A stretch of DNA of 64,000 nt from Sphaerolaimus hirsutus (Eukaryota; Nematoda; Chromadorea; Monhysterida; Sphaerolaimidae), in NCBI GenBank assembly GCA_964036195.1, contig OZ038457.1:558001-622000 (forward strand), given 5' to 3'. Below are positions 1 to 11,579 of the stretch, piece by piece; position 1 is the stretch's first letter; each line of letters opens with the position of its first letter. The notes under the pieces are model-generated. The model saw only the letters and a list, made by a program, of their open reading frames with translations. It ran no database searches and was not told the origin of the DNA. Made by a program: the position numbers and the translations under genes.

Positions 1-238
1 ATTTGTGCATATACATGGCTTTTATACCGCAAATCCTCGAATAAGACCCCCCTTGAATAACTCCCCCCTTGAATAACTCCCCCCTTGAATAACTCTCGCT
101 GTTGGCGACGTGAGGAAAAAATAACTCCCCCCTCGAATAACTCCCCCCTCATGAGAAACTCCCCTATTTGGATGAATACAATACAAAAATACAAAAGAAT
201 ATGAGCCTACAGGACAGCAGCGAAAGCAAATACAGCGA

Positions 239-702
239 AAGCAGTTATTTGGGGGGGGGGGGCTTGCGGGATTAATATATAGGCTTTTTCATGGTATGGA
301 ATGAAGTAAATGGGAAAAAATCACATAGATTAGTTATTTTTAAGGTAACAAAATATAAAAAAATGTGAAAATGTGTGATTTTGAGCAAAAATCACAACAA
401 TGAAAGCAACAACATAGCATCAGTTCTGCAAATTGGCAGCTAGAATCTTACACAAGAGGATAGACAACTTTTTATAGAATTTTACAGACACTCGAGTTTT
501 TGTAAAATTTTACTAAAATTGTACAAAAATTCGAATTTTTGTACAATTTGACTAAAATTTTACAAAAATTCAAATTTTAGTAAAATTGTATTTTTATTTT
601 ATAAATTTCCCATTTTATTTTATTTTATTTTATTCTCCAATTTTCTATTTTATTTGTATTTTATTTTTATTTTTTTCTGAGATTTTGCCAACCCTGGTTA
701 CA
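239..702 (-). repeat. Partial copy of the CAGGGTTGGCAAAA family
   Basis: This stretch is the reverse complement of 13221-13690: both hold the G-run followed by CTTGCGGG, the TTTTACTAAAATT-type A/T units and the terminus TTTTGCCAACCCTG. Only one terminus is seen here, so the copy looks truncated or internally deleted. Confidence 0.55.
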
Positions 703-843
703 GGCTACATCCATGCAATGAATAAAGTCCAAGTTTTCTGAGGAAAAGATAACTCCCCCCTCAAATAACTCCCCCTTGAATAACTCCCCACTCCAAAACG
801 TCTGAGGAAAAAATAACTCCCCTGGGGTCTTATTCGAGGATTT

Positions 844-2440
844 AGGCTATTTACACAGGTCCCGGCTGGGGACCGGGACCCGGCAAAAAATATTTTTTTT
901 CAACAATGAATAATTGGTGTGTATGGGTTGCTGGCATGTTAATTAGGTGAATTATCACCAAATTAGCATGCACAAAATTTTTGCGAGACGGCGACATGCG
1001 GTGATGCAAATTTTTTTTTGGCGGTGTATAGTTTTTTTCGATTTGTCTGAATTTTGGCATGTGTGTAGTGATGGAATGGCGCCATGGCGCTGGCGCCATT
1101 TGAGGGCGCCAAAGGGCGCCGCGCCATGGCGCCATTCGCGCTTGGCGTCCTTTTTCTGTGGCGCCCTTGGCGCCTGGCGCCCACTTTCTGAAAGGCGCCA
1201 TGGCGCCCTTTCTCCGTGGCGCCCTTGGCGCTTGGCGCCCTGCCCTAAAAGGGCGCCAAAATGGCGCCAGCATGGTTTCAAGGTGAGTGCTGCGTGAATG
1301 AATAAAAAAGAAAAAAACGGGTCTGTGAATGATCAAAATTCAATGGAAAATAGACAAAGTGGTGTAAGTGGATGTATATGTTTCATCCAATTTTTATCAG
1401 ATGCGTGTAACGGATCAGAAGCTGAGCATGATAGACCGGTGAATTTGCAAACTCGTAAATCAACAGATTGAAATTATCGGAATTCCGTTGTCATCCGCTT
1501 CAAGAAAACATATATTGGAAAATCTGTTTGATGTGCATTCATTGTTTTGTCGAATGAGAATTCTCAAAGTGTTTGAATTGAATATCACGAGTGAGTACGG
1601 TTTTTGCACAAAAGTTTGTTGCTAGTCTCATTTTTGCTGATTACATCCTGGAGAACATGAATAAAGAAGTGAATGTGTGCACTACAGTGCTGGAGAAGCA
1701 TTTTTAGCACACGCAGGGTATTCTACTCGCTTTTTTTATACTGGCGCCATTGGCTATTGGCGCCCTCTTTCCGTGGCGCCCTTGGCGCCTGGCGCCCACT
1801 TTCCGAATGGCGCCATGGCGCCCTTGGCGCTTGGCACCCTTTTTCTGTGGCGCCCTGGCGCCTGGCGCCCTGGCGCCTGGCGCCCTTTTTTCTGGCACTT
1901 TTCCATCACTACATGTGTGTACTCCTTCGTTTACTGAGTACACATGCCAAATTTCAGCTCAGCACCGTTAATGTTTATCATTTTATTCACACTTCAATAA
2001 TTTTCGATCACTGTATTTTTGTATAGTGATTGAAATTCTGCCGGGGTCCGGTCCCCGGCAACGTTGAAATGGCCTGGACCGGGGTCAAACGTCCCCGGTG
2101 AGAAATTTTTTTTTCAGTAAACAAAGATTTTTGGTTCCCGACCGGGGACGTTCGTCCCCAACAGGGGACAATTTTTTAGCTGAAATTTGGCATGTGTACT
2201 CAGTAAACGAAGGAGTACACACATGCCACATTTGAGACAAATCGGAAAAAACTATACACCCCCCAAAAAAAATTTGCATCAGCGCATGTCACCGTCTCGC
2301 AAAAATTTTGTGCATGCTAATTTGGTGATAATTCACCTAATTAACATGCAAACCACCCATACACGCCAATTATTCATTTTTGAAAAACATTATTTTTTTG
2401 CCGGGTCCCGGTCCCCGGCTGGGACCTGTGTAAATAGCCA
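844..2440. mobile_element. Foldback element with GGGACC arms
   Basis: Arms of about 220 bases (roughly 846-1065 and 2213-2440) are inverted copies. They start GGCTATTTACACAGGTCCC and carry the same internal words (GCATGCACAAAATTTTTGCG and its complement). A direct repeat AGGATTT sits on both sides (837-843 and 2441-2447), extending to about 8 bases with one mismatch, so it looks like a target duplication. It is inserted in the right end of the TA-flanked element and is itself interrupted at 1066-1911. No coding capacity; the ORFs through it are hairpin translations. Confidence 0.6.
1066..1911. mobile_element. hAT-like element, GGCGCC interior
   Basis: The termini TAGTGATGGAATGGCGCC and TTTTCCATCACTA are inverted. 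A perfect 8-bp duplication CATGTGTG flanks it (1058-1065 and 1912-1919). Both subterminal parts (1066-1280 and 1740-1911) consist almost wholly of GGCGCC/GCCATGGCGC palindromes; 1290-1740 is unrelated AT-rich sequence. The 8-bp duplication points to the hAT superfamily, but no transposase is encoded. Confidence 0.75.
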
Positions 2441-2528
2441 AGGATTTAGGGTAATAAGTTTTGGTTATTTTTCTTTATTTTACCTTTTCCCTGTTTCCTC
2501 TTCTTTGCCTTGAAAAACCGTATATTTA

Positions 2529-5500
2529 TGCCGTATTTCCTCGAATACCCCTCTGGGTTGATTGTTTCAGAGTGAGAATTTCGAGGGGGGTTAAACAAGA
2601 GGGGGGGTATTTCGAGGGAGGACTTATTATTTCGCCAAAAATTTTGTGAACTCCCAGTACTAAAATGTTGTTTGTAACGTACGCTGACATCAAAAAATGT
2701 GACAAAAAGTACCATGTATTTATAAGGGTCTATAGACCTAAATATGTAGATGGTGTAAAACAGGTTCTAACTAGTGATGTAAAGGCACCGGGGCACCAGT
2801 GCCCCGGTGCTGGGCACCGAAGAGCACCAGCGCCGGTGCTGGTGCGGTGCCATTGCAATCTTCAGGGGTGCCATGCCGGTGCCGGTGCCATTTTTTTCAG
2901 AATAGCACCGGTGCCGGTGCGGTGCGGTGCCATTTTTTTGCCGGTGCCAAAGGTGCTAGCACCAGGGCCAAAGTAAAAGGCACCGGGAAAAGCACCGGCC
3001 AAGGCTTCATGTGCTTTGCAATTTTGTCCATAGTATGTGCTTATTCATATTTCAAAAAACAGCGATATATTTACCCAACCGTTTTTGCCTATTTTGTAAA
3101 CCTCCCATCAAATAAATATACCTACTGTGAAATCCATTATACGATACGTGATCCATGATACATGATCTGATGAGCGAATCTAAAATTTTGTTGAATTTTA
3201 AATCATTTTTATATTTTATATTTATCTTACTTGTTTGTTCAAAATTTGTTGTCAGTTTATGACAGAGATAGCTCCATTCTCTGTACAGCTGTCAGATATT
3301 TTACGTTTTTACTAATTTTACTAGTTTCCGTTTTTTACCACAAAATACGCCACTCGTCAAGTCGCTGCAGCGGAGAATTGTAAATGCCGGCCCCTTTGCG
3401 CTAAATGCGTGCGTAATTAAATAAATGGTTGTTTTAATGGTACGGGGATTTTACACGCAAATCAGGAACAGCGCCAGTACCCCTTGGGGTCCTGACAAGT
3501 TCCCGAGGACGGACACGGCAACTTACCAATCCCTTTCATAATTGCAGCCGGCGTTTCACACCAATTAGTTGTTAATAAAACCGTAATTAATAAAATCAAA
3601 TTAAAATACAAAGCAGTTAGTATGCTTCAGGGGGACCAACTTGAATTTCACGGGAACTTTATTTAGCAATTTAGTCAGAGTCAATTTCACAATAGCACAA
3701 GTGAGTCGTAAAGCCTCTAGTGGGTGAAAAAATGTAAAATCAGCGCGTTTTATAATCACCAAAAATCTACCATACCATCACTGAATATTACTTGCGAGAC
3801 ACAACAATCAACCATAATTAAGAAATTATAAGGCAGAAATAATGATCACTGAAAAAACGAACAACACAAAATACAATGGTGTGGGAAAATTAAGTAAATG
3901 CGGGGGAAGTGCCACAATGCAAAAGTAAAATGAACTAATTAATAAAGGTAACGGTGTTTAATCTAACGTAATTAATATATAATAAAAAAATTATCTCAGG
4001 GGTGAGTGTCATAAACTGGGTTTTTATTCAACGGTTATGGTACAATTCAGAACAGGTGGTGTGACACTATGTTATCACCCCGCGCCACTTTAGGTGAAAT
4101 ATTTTATAGCGCGCCCGACCAAGGCCACTGAAAGAACGCTCATTGCGGGGGTTTATTCAAGGTTGTTTCATTGCCGGGTAAGGGGTTGGAACTTCGGGCA
4201 TGAACACACGCTACAAAGACACTAGCACTTTTGAGTTCACCAATCACCCTGGGTGATGGGAATAATTAATTGGCACTGCTGTGCTCTTCACTTCATACTG
4301 TGCTCTGCATGTGTCTTGCAGTCGCATATCGACAATAATTGCTGTTTTGCCGCTCTTCAGCCCATTACCTAGTCCTAAATAGAAATGCACCTGGTTGGGG
4401 AAATTTCTGAATGTTATCTGTCGGGGCGCTAGGGTGTTTAACAAAATGGACACCTTTAACTTAGCAAGAAATTTCAAAGCCTTTTTAACCCATTCTCAGA
4501 CACTACACTCTTTTGATCAACTATGTAAACTAATCAAAAAAAGGAAAAAATGGAATAACCTGATAAAAGTACGTTCAAGCAAAAACGGGAGTAATCACTT
4601 AATTTAAATGCAAGTGAAATCAATTTAATTAAACAGGGAAAAAAAGTGAACCAATTAAAATCACATGGAAATAATGACGTAATTAACGGAAAAGAAAAAT
4701 ACTTAATTGATTTCATGGCCGCAGTAGTTTCCATTCGGGCGTACCATCCCGGGGCTGCAGCCTCATTGGCGGATTTGCAGTGCACAGCGAACCTCGCGTT
4801 CACTGTGACTTCCCTGTGCACTGCGGGCCGTCATTCGGTTGCATATGGTCGTTTTTGAGTGGTCGGGGTGTCTGCACAAAATTGTTGTTACGTTTTTACG
4901 CATGATCGACTAGCCATATTTCCACCTACACAGCAACGACTCCGATCAGTAGACAATAGTGGCTATGGACATTGCAGTGAATTAAATATTTTATCTTTCA
5001 TTTGTAATCATTGTAATTGCTTCATAAAAGTGATTGCCACATCATTCTGATCATTTTAAGTGCTCAACCATCAAAATCGGTTGAAAATTCATGGAAATAT
5101 GCATGTCCAAAGGTGAGACCACTGAGAAACTGCCCGATATTTACGTCAGAAATTCCAGCCCGGTGCGGTGCCTTTCGGTGCTAGCACCGGCAACCCGCCG
5201 GTGCCCTTCGGTGCCGGTGCCATTTTTTCCAAAAGGCACCGGTGCCGGTGCGGTGCGGTGCCATTTTCTGGCCGGTGCCCCAGGGTGCCAGGTGCCCTTT
5301 TCATGCGTTGGCAAAGGTGCCGGTGCGGTGCGGTGCCATTTTTCCCGGTGCCTTTAACATCACTAGTTCTAACGTAACACAGTCATTGATTTTTATGTCT
5401 GTTCTGCATCATCCGGATCACAAACAGTAGCTTTTGTCATGTACGTTCTGGTTACAGTCAATTTGGGGGGGTTATTTCGAGGGGGGGCTAATAAACTCAT

Positions 5501-5572
5501 AGTGTCCATTTTGAGGGGGGTATTTCTAGACGGGGCGTATTTCGAGAGGGGGTATTCCGAGGAAATATGGTA
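2529..5572. mobile_element. TA-flanked C-run MITE, interrupted
   Basis: Left end CCGTATTTCCTCGAATACCC, right end GAGGAAATATGGTA, each next to runs of G with TATTTCGAGGGGG units. Internal words (ACGTACGC.GAC.TC, TAGATGGT) recur in the copies at 15821-16270 and 47209-47672, which are intact at about 450-465 bases. The extra length here is the 2772-5365 insertion. Confidence 0.6.
2772..5365. mobile_element. hAT-like element, GGCACC ends, 2 kb cargo
   Basis: The ends TAGTGATGTAAAGGCACCGG and CCGGTGCCTTTAACATCACTA are inverted, with a perfect 8-bp duplication GTTCTAAC outside (2764-2771 and 5366-5373). About 230 bases at each end are GGTGCC/GGCACC repeats. The middle (about 3010-5150) is non-repetitive and in part GC-richer (3340-3560, 4060-4260, 4700-4860). 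I see no transposase and no long ORF there; the source of the cargo is unknown. Confidence 0.75.
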
Positions 5573-5573
5573 A

Positions 5574-6270
5574 TCATCTATTGAAATTTTCTGTACATTC
5601 AAAAGTATACCTAAAAGCGAGTGCAGGTACGTTTTTCAGAGGAAAAATAAACGTATTTACCCCAGTACTCAAGTATACATATTTTTAGAGTAAACATAAT
5701 TACGTTTTTACAACTATGACCAATACATGCACATGGCACATGTGGTGGGATTGAACTGGGCTGAAAATTGCTACTTGCTCATAAAACTGCGCCGATATAT
5801 GTACATTTAGATTCAGTAAACCCGACCCGACTCCAGAGTTTGTGTCAAACTGCTACTTAACGCTGAAATTTTTACTTGAATAGTGATGAATTTTAAAACG
5901 CTAATGCAACGCTATGTAACGATGGCAAACTAAAATTCTAAATTTTATCGCAATCCAAAATTCTGGGAATACCCGAAATCGTAATTAGTAAAACCCGGTT
6001 TTGCAATTCCGATTTCGATTCCCATGCCTAATTCCGGAATGGCAGAACTTCATTAGCGCATGGGAAGGAAACTGCAGTGGAGGGTGCAATTGCTATGGCT
6101 CTGTTTAGATATATTTTGATTATTTAACTTGATTGCGTTCCGTTGCGTTGCGGGTACCGCTCGCTATGTATGGTGATAAAAAACGAAAGTTGCTAAGTAT
6201 ACATACCTGTCCACCTATCTTGGTAGCTCTGGGTCTGGATTTAGGATGTTTGAATTGCCTGCGATGTATT
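5574..6270. other. No gene seen; TACGTAAA-repeat fragment
   Basis: 5600-5730 holds GTACGTTTTT/AACGTATTTAC units ending in TTTTTACAACTATG, a partial relative of the element at 50242-50734. A fragment beginning AACGATGGCAAAC sits at 5931. Nothing else in the stretch is recognisable. Confidence 0.4.
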
Positions 6271-6419
6271 GTTGCCGCACACACTAGTTTACTAACAGAG
6301 GTACAACTGCAGTTGACCAACACCTCATTGTGGTAAACTCAAATGCGTTCAAAGTGGATTTATGAGTTTGAGTTTGCCAAAATCCGAGTTTACTGGCAGT
6401 AAACTAGTGTGCGCAGCGC
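6271..6419. mobile_element. Short palindromic CACACTAGTTTACT element
   Basis: Begins CCGCACACACTAGTTTACT and ends AGTAAACTAGTGTGCGC, with GTTTACC/AACTCAAA words repeated inside. Relatives lie at 27351-27557, 38241-38449 and around 19103. Entirely non-coding; the family assignment is open. Confidence 0.5.
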
Positions 6420-6583
6420 CAATAATTCTAATCGTTTTAATATATTCAGATTAAAATGGGGTAAACCACAGAGAAAAAGGGTTTATTATACACTAGCGGT
6501 CAGAATAGTTGAGACTTTTTACCATAGAGAAATGGGAGGCTGGGGGTCCACCACACTTTTGTTGCTTCCCAGTTACTCATCCC

Positions 6584-7622
6584 TAACGATGGCAAACCCT
6601 CCAAAAAAAAGTATTTAAATTTTTAAGTGTTTTTTCCAAAATGAATTTTCGAATTTTCGAATTTTTCCTGACATTAATTTTTGAATTTCGAATTTAATTT
6701 TTGAATTTTTGAATTTTCGAATCTTTTTTGGCAATTTTCGACTTTTTTGGGCTATTTTTCAAATTTTTTCAAATAATTTTCGAATTTTTTTGGGAAAATA
6801 TTGAATCTGAAGCTTTAAACGCAGAATTGGGACTGTTTTGGAAGTGGGTGACACACTGAGTGTACTCAGTGCATACAGTGCTGACTTCACAAGATACGGG
6901 TACTTCTCAAACCAATACTCGAAACCACTCTTATACTCAAGCGACATTACACCTTACAATGAAATCTACCATACCCCATCTGAATAAAAGGACAAACATT
7001 ACATTTTTTTAAAATTATATTTATCAAATTGCTTTGATAAATATGATGAATTTTTTAAAATTTTGGTTCTTTTATTCAGATGGGATATGGTAGATTTCAA
7101 TGTAAGGTGTTATGTGGCTGGAGTATCTCTTTGATCACATCCCTTTTACTTATAAATATGTGCAGTTCCTTTGGGCAGTCCCAGACACCTGTAAAATGCT
7201 CTGTGAAATGTCAAGTGTTATGCACATTGTCTAAAGTCATGGAAATGCTGTGGAAAATTTCAAATATGTTAGCCATTTTCAAAGGCATTTTCATAACTTT
7301 TGACACTTGCAAGACATTTCACATTATACATTTCAACGTTTTTGACGTTTTTTTGTTTTGTTTCGCTTTTTCATACGCACCGCGTATCATTTGTCGTTTT
7401 ATTTTGCACGTTGAACCTATGAGTGCGTTTTTTGCCTTGAATTCCCTAAAAAATTCGAAAAGTATTTTCGAATTTTCGAATTTTTCAATTTTCGAATTTT
7501 TTGAAAAATAAATCGATTTTTAAGTGTTTTTTCTAGGGGTGAAATAAAAATTCGAAAATTCCGGAAAAATTCGAAAATTCGAAAATGTTTTCGAATTTTC
7601 GAATCTTTTTTTGCCATCGTTA
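6584..7622. mobile_element. hAT-like element, CGAATTTT interior
   Basis: The ends TAACGATGGCAAACC and TTTTTTTGCCATCGTTA are inverted. An 8-bp duplication with one mismatch flanks it (CTCATCCC 6576-6583; CTTATCCC 7623-7630). Both ends are made of CGAATTTTCGAATTTT units. A second foldback element (6940-7126) is nested in the middle. A sister copy is at 19103-20284 with a perfect duplication. Confidence 0.75.
6940..7126. mobile_element. Foldback element, CTACCATACCCCATCTG arms
   Basis: AGCGACATTACACCTTACAA at the left is answered by TTGTAAGGTGTTATGTGGCT (one arm rearranged) at the right. Both arms hold the word CTACCATACCCCATCTGAAT or its inverse. A second full copy lies at 41383-41577, and partial copies at about 24190-24280, 37970-38000 and 46312-46480. 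Confidence 0.6.
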
Positions 7623-7630
7623 CTTATCCC

Positions 7631-9142
7631 TGGCCCAATTTTGATGCTGTTCGAGTATGTTGATTTTCAGGTTGGGACTATAACATAAAATTTGTTTGCT
7701 TGAATAATCCCCCAGTCACTAGATAAGGGAGGTCTATAAAAAAGTGGTCAATAAAATAATTTTTTTTTGGCCAATCTGGCTAAAAAGCTAAAAACGTGAA
7801 AGCTTAATAACTTGGCCATTTCTAGGCCGATTTGGATCATTCAACTCTTACAATGATCGGGACAACCTGAAGATTCCATTTTTGAGTTCAGATTAGTGAT
7901 TTATAAGTTCCGTATGCCGATTTGACACAGTTTTCCATACGAAAAGTTTTTTTTACTGAACATGCTATTGTATACTCTTGATTGGTAGAAACACAATACT
8001 GAAAGAATCAGATCGATATCTCTTACCAATTAAAAGTTATAGCACTTCAAACTTCAAATGGAATAAATATATGGCATACCTCCAATATAATACCTCTAAT
8101 ATAAGACACAGCTGGCTGAGTGCCAAAACACATAAAATTGTAAAAACCATTGCTGACCATGATAAAAATGGTGCTGAAGGGCATCCAAACCACTACTCTG
8201 TGTCAACTGGTATTAGGCCTGGTTCATGATTTCGTTACAGTTTGAAAAAATGAATTAATCTGGCGAAAACATTATAAGGTATACCTCTAATATAAGGTGC
8301 TGTCTAATATAAGGTATATCAAAACACTGAAAAAAGCTGATGAAATTAATATAAGGTATACCCACTACGGTATATAGTATACGGTAGGTACATGATGTTA
8401 TTCTGAGGAAAAAATGCTCACCCATTGAATACCCCCCCTGAAAAACTCTGACAAAAAATAACTCCCCTGGGGTTATAACTTTTTACTCTTATAAGCTAAG
8501 AGTTACCTATAACTTCTATTCGAGGATATATGGTAATTTGAAAAAGTTCAATTCCTATTCAATGCTCTGCTGCACCCAGCACATTTCCTATTCAGCTTTG
8601 GAATCAGTGAAGCAAATTACACAACAAGGATTAAATCTGATTATGCCCCTCCCCCCTCTGCGATTGAATCGAAGTAGATATCACATGTTGGAATTATTGT
8701 ATGCTTTATTGTGTTTAGCGCGAGGGAAGTAAAGCCCGTGACACTGATGTTGGGACAAAATTGCCACAGAGGAAGCGCAGTCACAGCGTGGTGGTGAGGA
8801 TTCCGAAAGAAGCTTGAATGGATACACTTTTTATTACACACCCTGGTGCCAGTACCGCTCCCTGTAAAGTGCCAAACGTTATGCAAAATGTCATACAAAT
8901 TTGTCAATTGGCAAGTTCAGTAATAATACCATTTTTATTTTACTGGGTGCGGGAATGGCCCCCCCCCCTGCTTGAATACTCGCTAACCCAGGCCAGAACC
9001 ACTGCACTATGAATTACAGTGGCAGTTAAATGGATATAAATAAATAGATAGGCTTCCCATTGTAGAAAGTTTGCTTTTACATACATCCAATTTGTTATGC
9101 ATTACGCTGTGTATCCATTCAATCGTTTACGTCAAACTAATT
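7631..9142. other. No gene; dispersed repeat fragments
   Basis: 7738-7920 recurs in inverted form at about 19640-19840 (shared words GGCCGATTTGGA, AATGGAATCT). 8067-8360 has repeated TCTAATATAAGGTATACC words. 8395-8535 is a decayed TA-element end (CCCCCCTGAA..CTCCCCTGGGG..TTCGAGGATAT). About 8860-8965 is a decayed CCTGTAAAGTGCC hairpin. No splice-supported exon was found. Confidence 0.35.
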
Positions 9143-9421
9143 TACCGTATTTCCTCAAAATACCTCCTCTGCCAACCCCTAGGTCTGAGCGAGCTTATGA
9201 AAAAAGTCTAGATGCTTATATTCATCTATGTCGGTTATTGTACCATTTTTTTACTCCTACATATGTTACAAACAACTTATAAGTACTGACAGTTCAAAAT
9301 ACTGCTGGCGAAAATATTAACCCCTCTCGAAATACTCCTGCCTCTATTAATAAATACCCCCCCCCCTCAAAATTTGCACCCTGAAAGATAAACCCTGGGG
9401 GTATTTCGAGGAAATACGGTA
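9143..9421. mobile_element. TA-flanked C-run MITE
   Basis: TACCGTATTTCCTCAAAATACC at the left, GGTATTTCGAGGAAATACGG plus TA at the right, with C-runs inside each end. 279 bases, complete, non-coding. Confidence 0.65.
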
Positions 9422-9788
9422 TGCATAATCTGTACGCACAGTTGCTCTGCTCATTATTTATTTTACAACCTGTAAACTTTTTATTATTTAATCACGGTTG
9501 TCCTGTTAATTTATTAGTGTGCCACTCCCTTCCTTAACCGACACTATTTGAAATCATTTCACACCGCTACTCGGATAAGTTCCGCACCTTGAATAATCCC
9601 CCGTCTGACGGAACAATTTATTAATTGTTAAAAATGTTTCCTTTAAATAACTAATTTTTTATTCGAGTATTTTCGGTCTGTATATTATCCTATTTTAATA
9701 TGATTTATGATTACTCTCCAGCACCATACCACGCGAAAATATTGTAGGCACCATTAATCAAAAGGATATCGTTCCAGCGAGCGATCGC

Positions 9789-9944
9789 TAACGATAGCAA
9801 ACCAGAATTTTCTAGAATTTTTTTTTCACTGCTAGAAAAAAAGTAGAAAAAAAATCGAATTTCAGAAATTCATTTAAAAAAAGACACTTGAAACTTTTTG
9901 ACACTTGAAAAACACACTTTTCTCCACAAAATTTGCCATCGTTA
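9789..9944. mobile_element. Mini hAT-like element (TAACGATGGCAAA family)
   Basis: 156 bases from TAACGATAGCAAACC to TTTGCCATCGTTA. The flanks GCGATCGC and GCGATTGT agree at 6 of 8 positions. It is the smallest copy of the family at 6584 and 19103 and lies 46 bases upstream of a candidate exon. Confidence 0.6.
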
Positions 9945-9990
9945 GCGATTGTGCAATCAATCAATGGGTCAATTTGCAAATCGAACGCAG

Positions 9991-10102
9991 GGCGGGTTCA
10001 AACTATCCGCGTCTGGTTACGGGCCGCAGGAAATTTGTGCCGCTGCAAGAGTAAAAGCCGCCTCCGCATCGTTGATAGTGCCCGGCTCGCCACAAAATTC
10101 AG
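9991..10102 (+). CDS. Gene 1, candidate internal exon
   Basis: A GC-richer island bounded by a possible acceptor (CGAACGCAG) and donor (CAG|GTAATT). It is open in one frame as GGFKLSASGYGPQEICAAAR and 17 further residues, and ends one base into a codon. The next candidate exon (12651) starts with the matching two bases. No domain is visible. The link to the C2-domain exons downstream is inferred from strand and phase only; two of the three frames are open here, so the frame choice rests on the phase match. Confidence 0.35.
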
Positions 10103-10450
10103 GTAATTGTTTTAGTTTTAGGTAGTGTTGGGAACCTGAACCGACCCGCGGTTCAAACCGTGTTGAAATTTCGAGCTGTCAAACAATTTTTTTTTGGAAA
10201 TGGAAAACTTTTTGCACGGAAAACAGAAAACGGAAAGTGAAATTTGAGCAGAAATGGAAAAATTCACATACCTAATTGGAGAAAAACAACATGCAAGTAT
10301 GCCTGTTTGGCTATGACTATGGTAGCTCATCTGTCAACTGTTGATTCGTTCACAGTATTATTACATGTAATTTGTGTATTTGAAGCAACAACAATATACC
10401 ATCCCAAAGAATGAAACATCAAGCATCAAACATCAAGTATCAATCAATAC

Positions 10451-11138
10451 ATATGAAGGGTGTGCTTCTAAAAGTACCGATCTACAAAAAATCGATTTTG
10501 AGATAATCGCGATTGAAAGTTTGGAGCATGCAATACCCATACATGGGTATTGGGTATGGGAATTTTGGGTAAGGGTATTTCGGCCATATTGTTGGGTATC
10601 CACATGCATGGGTATAATCATTGATTATACACGTAACACTAGCTATATAAAATTTAGGGAATTGTATTTTTGCAGTACAGTACATTTGAAAGGAACAAAT
10701 TGGTAATAGCGTGTAGATCGGTATTTTTTAAAGCACAAAATCAGAAAGCTGTAGATCGGTACTTTTACCCATAATAAAAAAGCACAAAATGAGTTTTTGC
10801 GCAAGCGGACGCCGATCTGACATCGGTACTTTTAGAAGCACAAAAAATAATGTGCAGATCGGTACATTTCAAAGAACAGTTTTGAAAAAAGTGTGTAGAT
10901 CGGTACTTTTAAAGACACAAAAGCTGAAAAAGCTTGTAGATCGGTACTTTTAAAATTTCAAAAACTGTAATTTGCGATTTTTTTTGCTTTTTTCGACCCC
11001 CCATATCTCAAAATTGAATTTCGCACCCCCCACATATTATATATATTTTTGAAGCGCATTTTTATGGGGACCCCAAAAATGGTCCTAACTCAAATTTGAA
11101 AAATTTGTAGATCGGTACTTTTAGAAGCACACCCTTCA
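10451..11138. mobile_element. Element of TAGATCGGTACTTTTA repeats
   Basis: The ends GAAGGGTGTGCTTCTAAAAG and CTTTTAGAAGCACACCCTTC (one base apart in places) are inverted. The unit GTAGATCGGTACTTTTAAA recurs about seven times in the right half. A separate cluster of GGGTAT/ATACCC words fills 10540-10620. No coding capacity and no clear target duplication. The right end abuts a TA-element at 11141. Confidence 0.6.
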
Positions 11139-11140
11139 TA

Positions 11141-11579
11141 TACCGTATTACCTCGAATTATCCCCCCCCTTGAATTAACCCCCCCCTCGAATTAACCCCC
11201 CCTCAAAATGGGCTGGGGAAATAATAAACCCCCCCCTCGAAATACCCCCCCCCTTCGGAATGATGTACGTCATGTACATAATAAATACGTCATGTACGCA
11301 ATGTACATGATGTATATTACGGTTAATTTGCATTGCAGCTACACATAGAGTAGTTTGTGTAGCTATCTACGTTTTTATGTCCAAATATATCCTGTTTGGA
11401 CACGTTTATTACCTATTTTGGGTACGCAAATGCCTACTATTTACTATGATCCTAACGAAAATTTCTGACGAAATAATAAAACCCCCCCTCGAATAAACCC
11501 CCCCCTCGAATTAACCCCCCCTCAAATTTTGCTGGCGAAATAATAAACCCCCATGGGGGTATTTCGAGGTAATACGGTA
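11141..11579. mobile_element. TA-flanked C-run MITE, complete
   Basis: 439 bases, from TACCGTATTACCTCGAATTA to CGAGGTAATACGGTA. Each end is several tandem CTCGAATTAACCCCCC units. The core words ATGTACATGATGTA, AGCTACACATAGA and TGTCCAAATATATCCTG are shared with 27696-28134 (same length, opposite orientation), 36185, 36514 and 51528. Confidence 0.75.

Larger units (their letters stand above)
25..2453. mobile_element. TA-flanked C-run MITE, interrupted
   Basis: The left end reads TACCGCAAATCCTCGAATAA and the right end (about 817-843, resuming at 2441) is its inverse, GGGGTCTTATTCGAGGATTT then AGGGTA. Just inside the ends are tandem units of the form CTTGAATAACTCCCCC. No transposase is present. 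Two other elements are nested in it (844-2440 and, inside that, 1066-1911). The TA at the outer edge and the termini match the many TACCGTATT-ended copies in this window. A mariner/Tc1-like origin is inferred from the TA target only. Confidence 0.6.

Noticed and set aside
851..1336. 161- and 116-residue frames on both strands
   Set aside because: They are GGCGCC palindrome repeats (AP/WR-rich peptides) inside a transposon read in several frames.
11141..11579. CRISPR-like regular repeats
   Set aside because: The units are variable, inverted at the two ends and bounded by TA; a MITE, not a CRISPR array.
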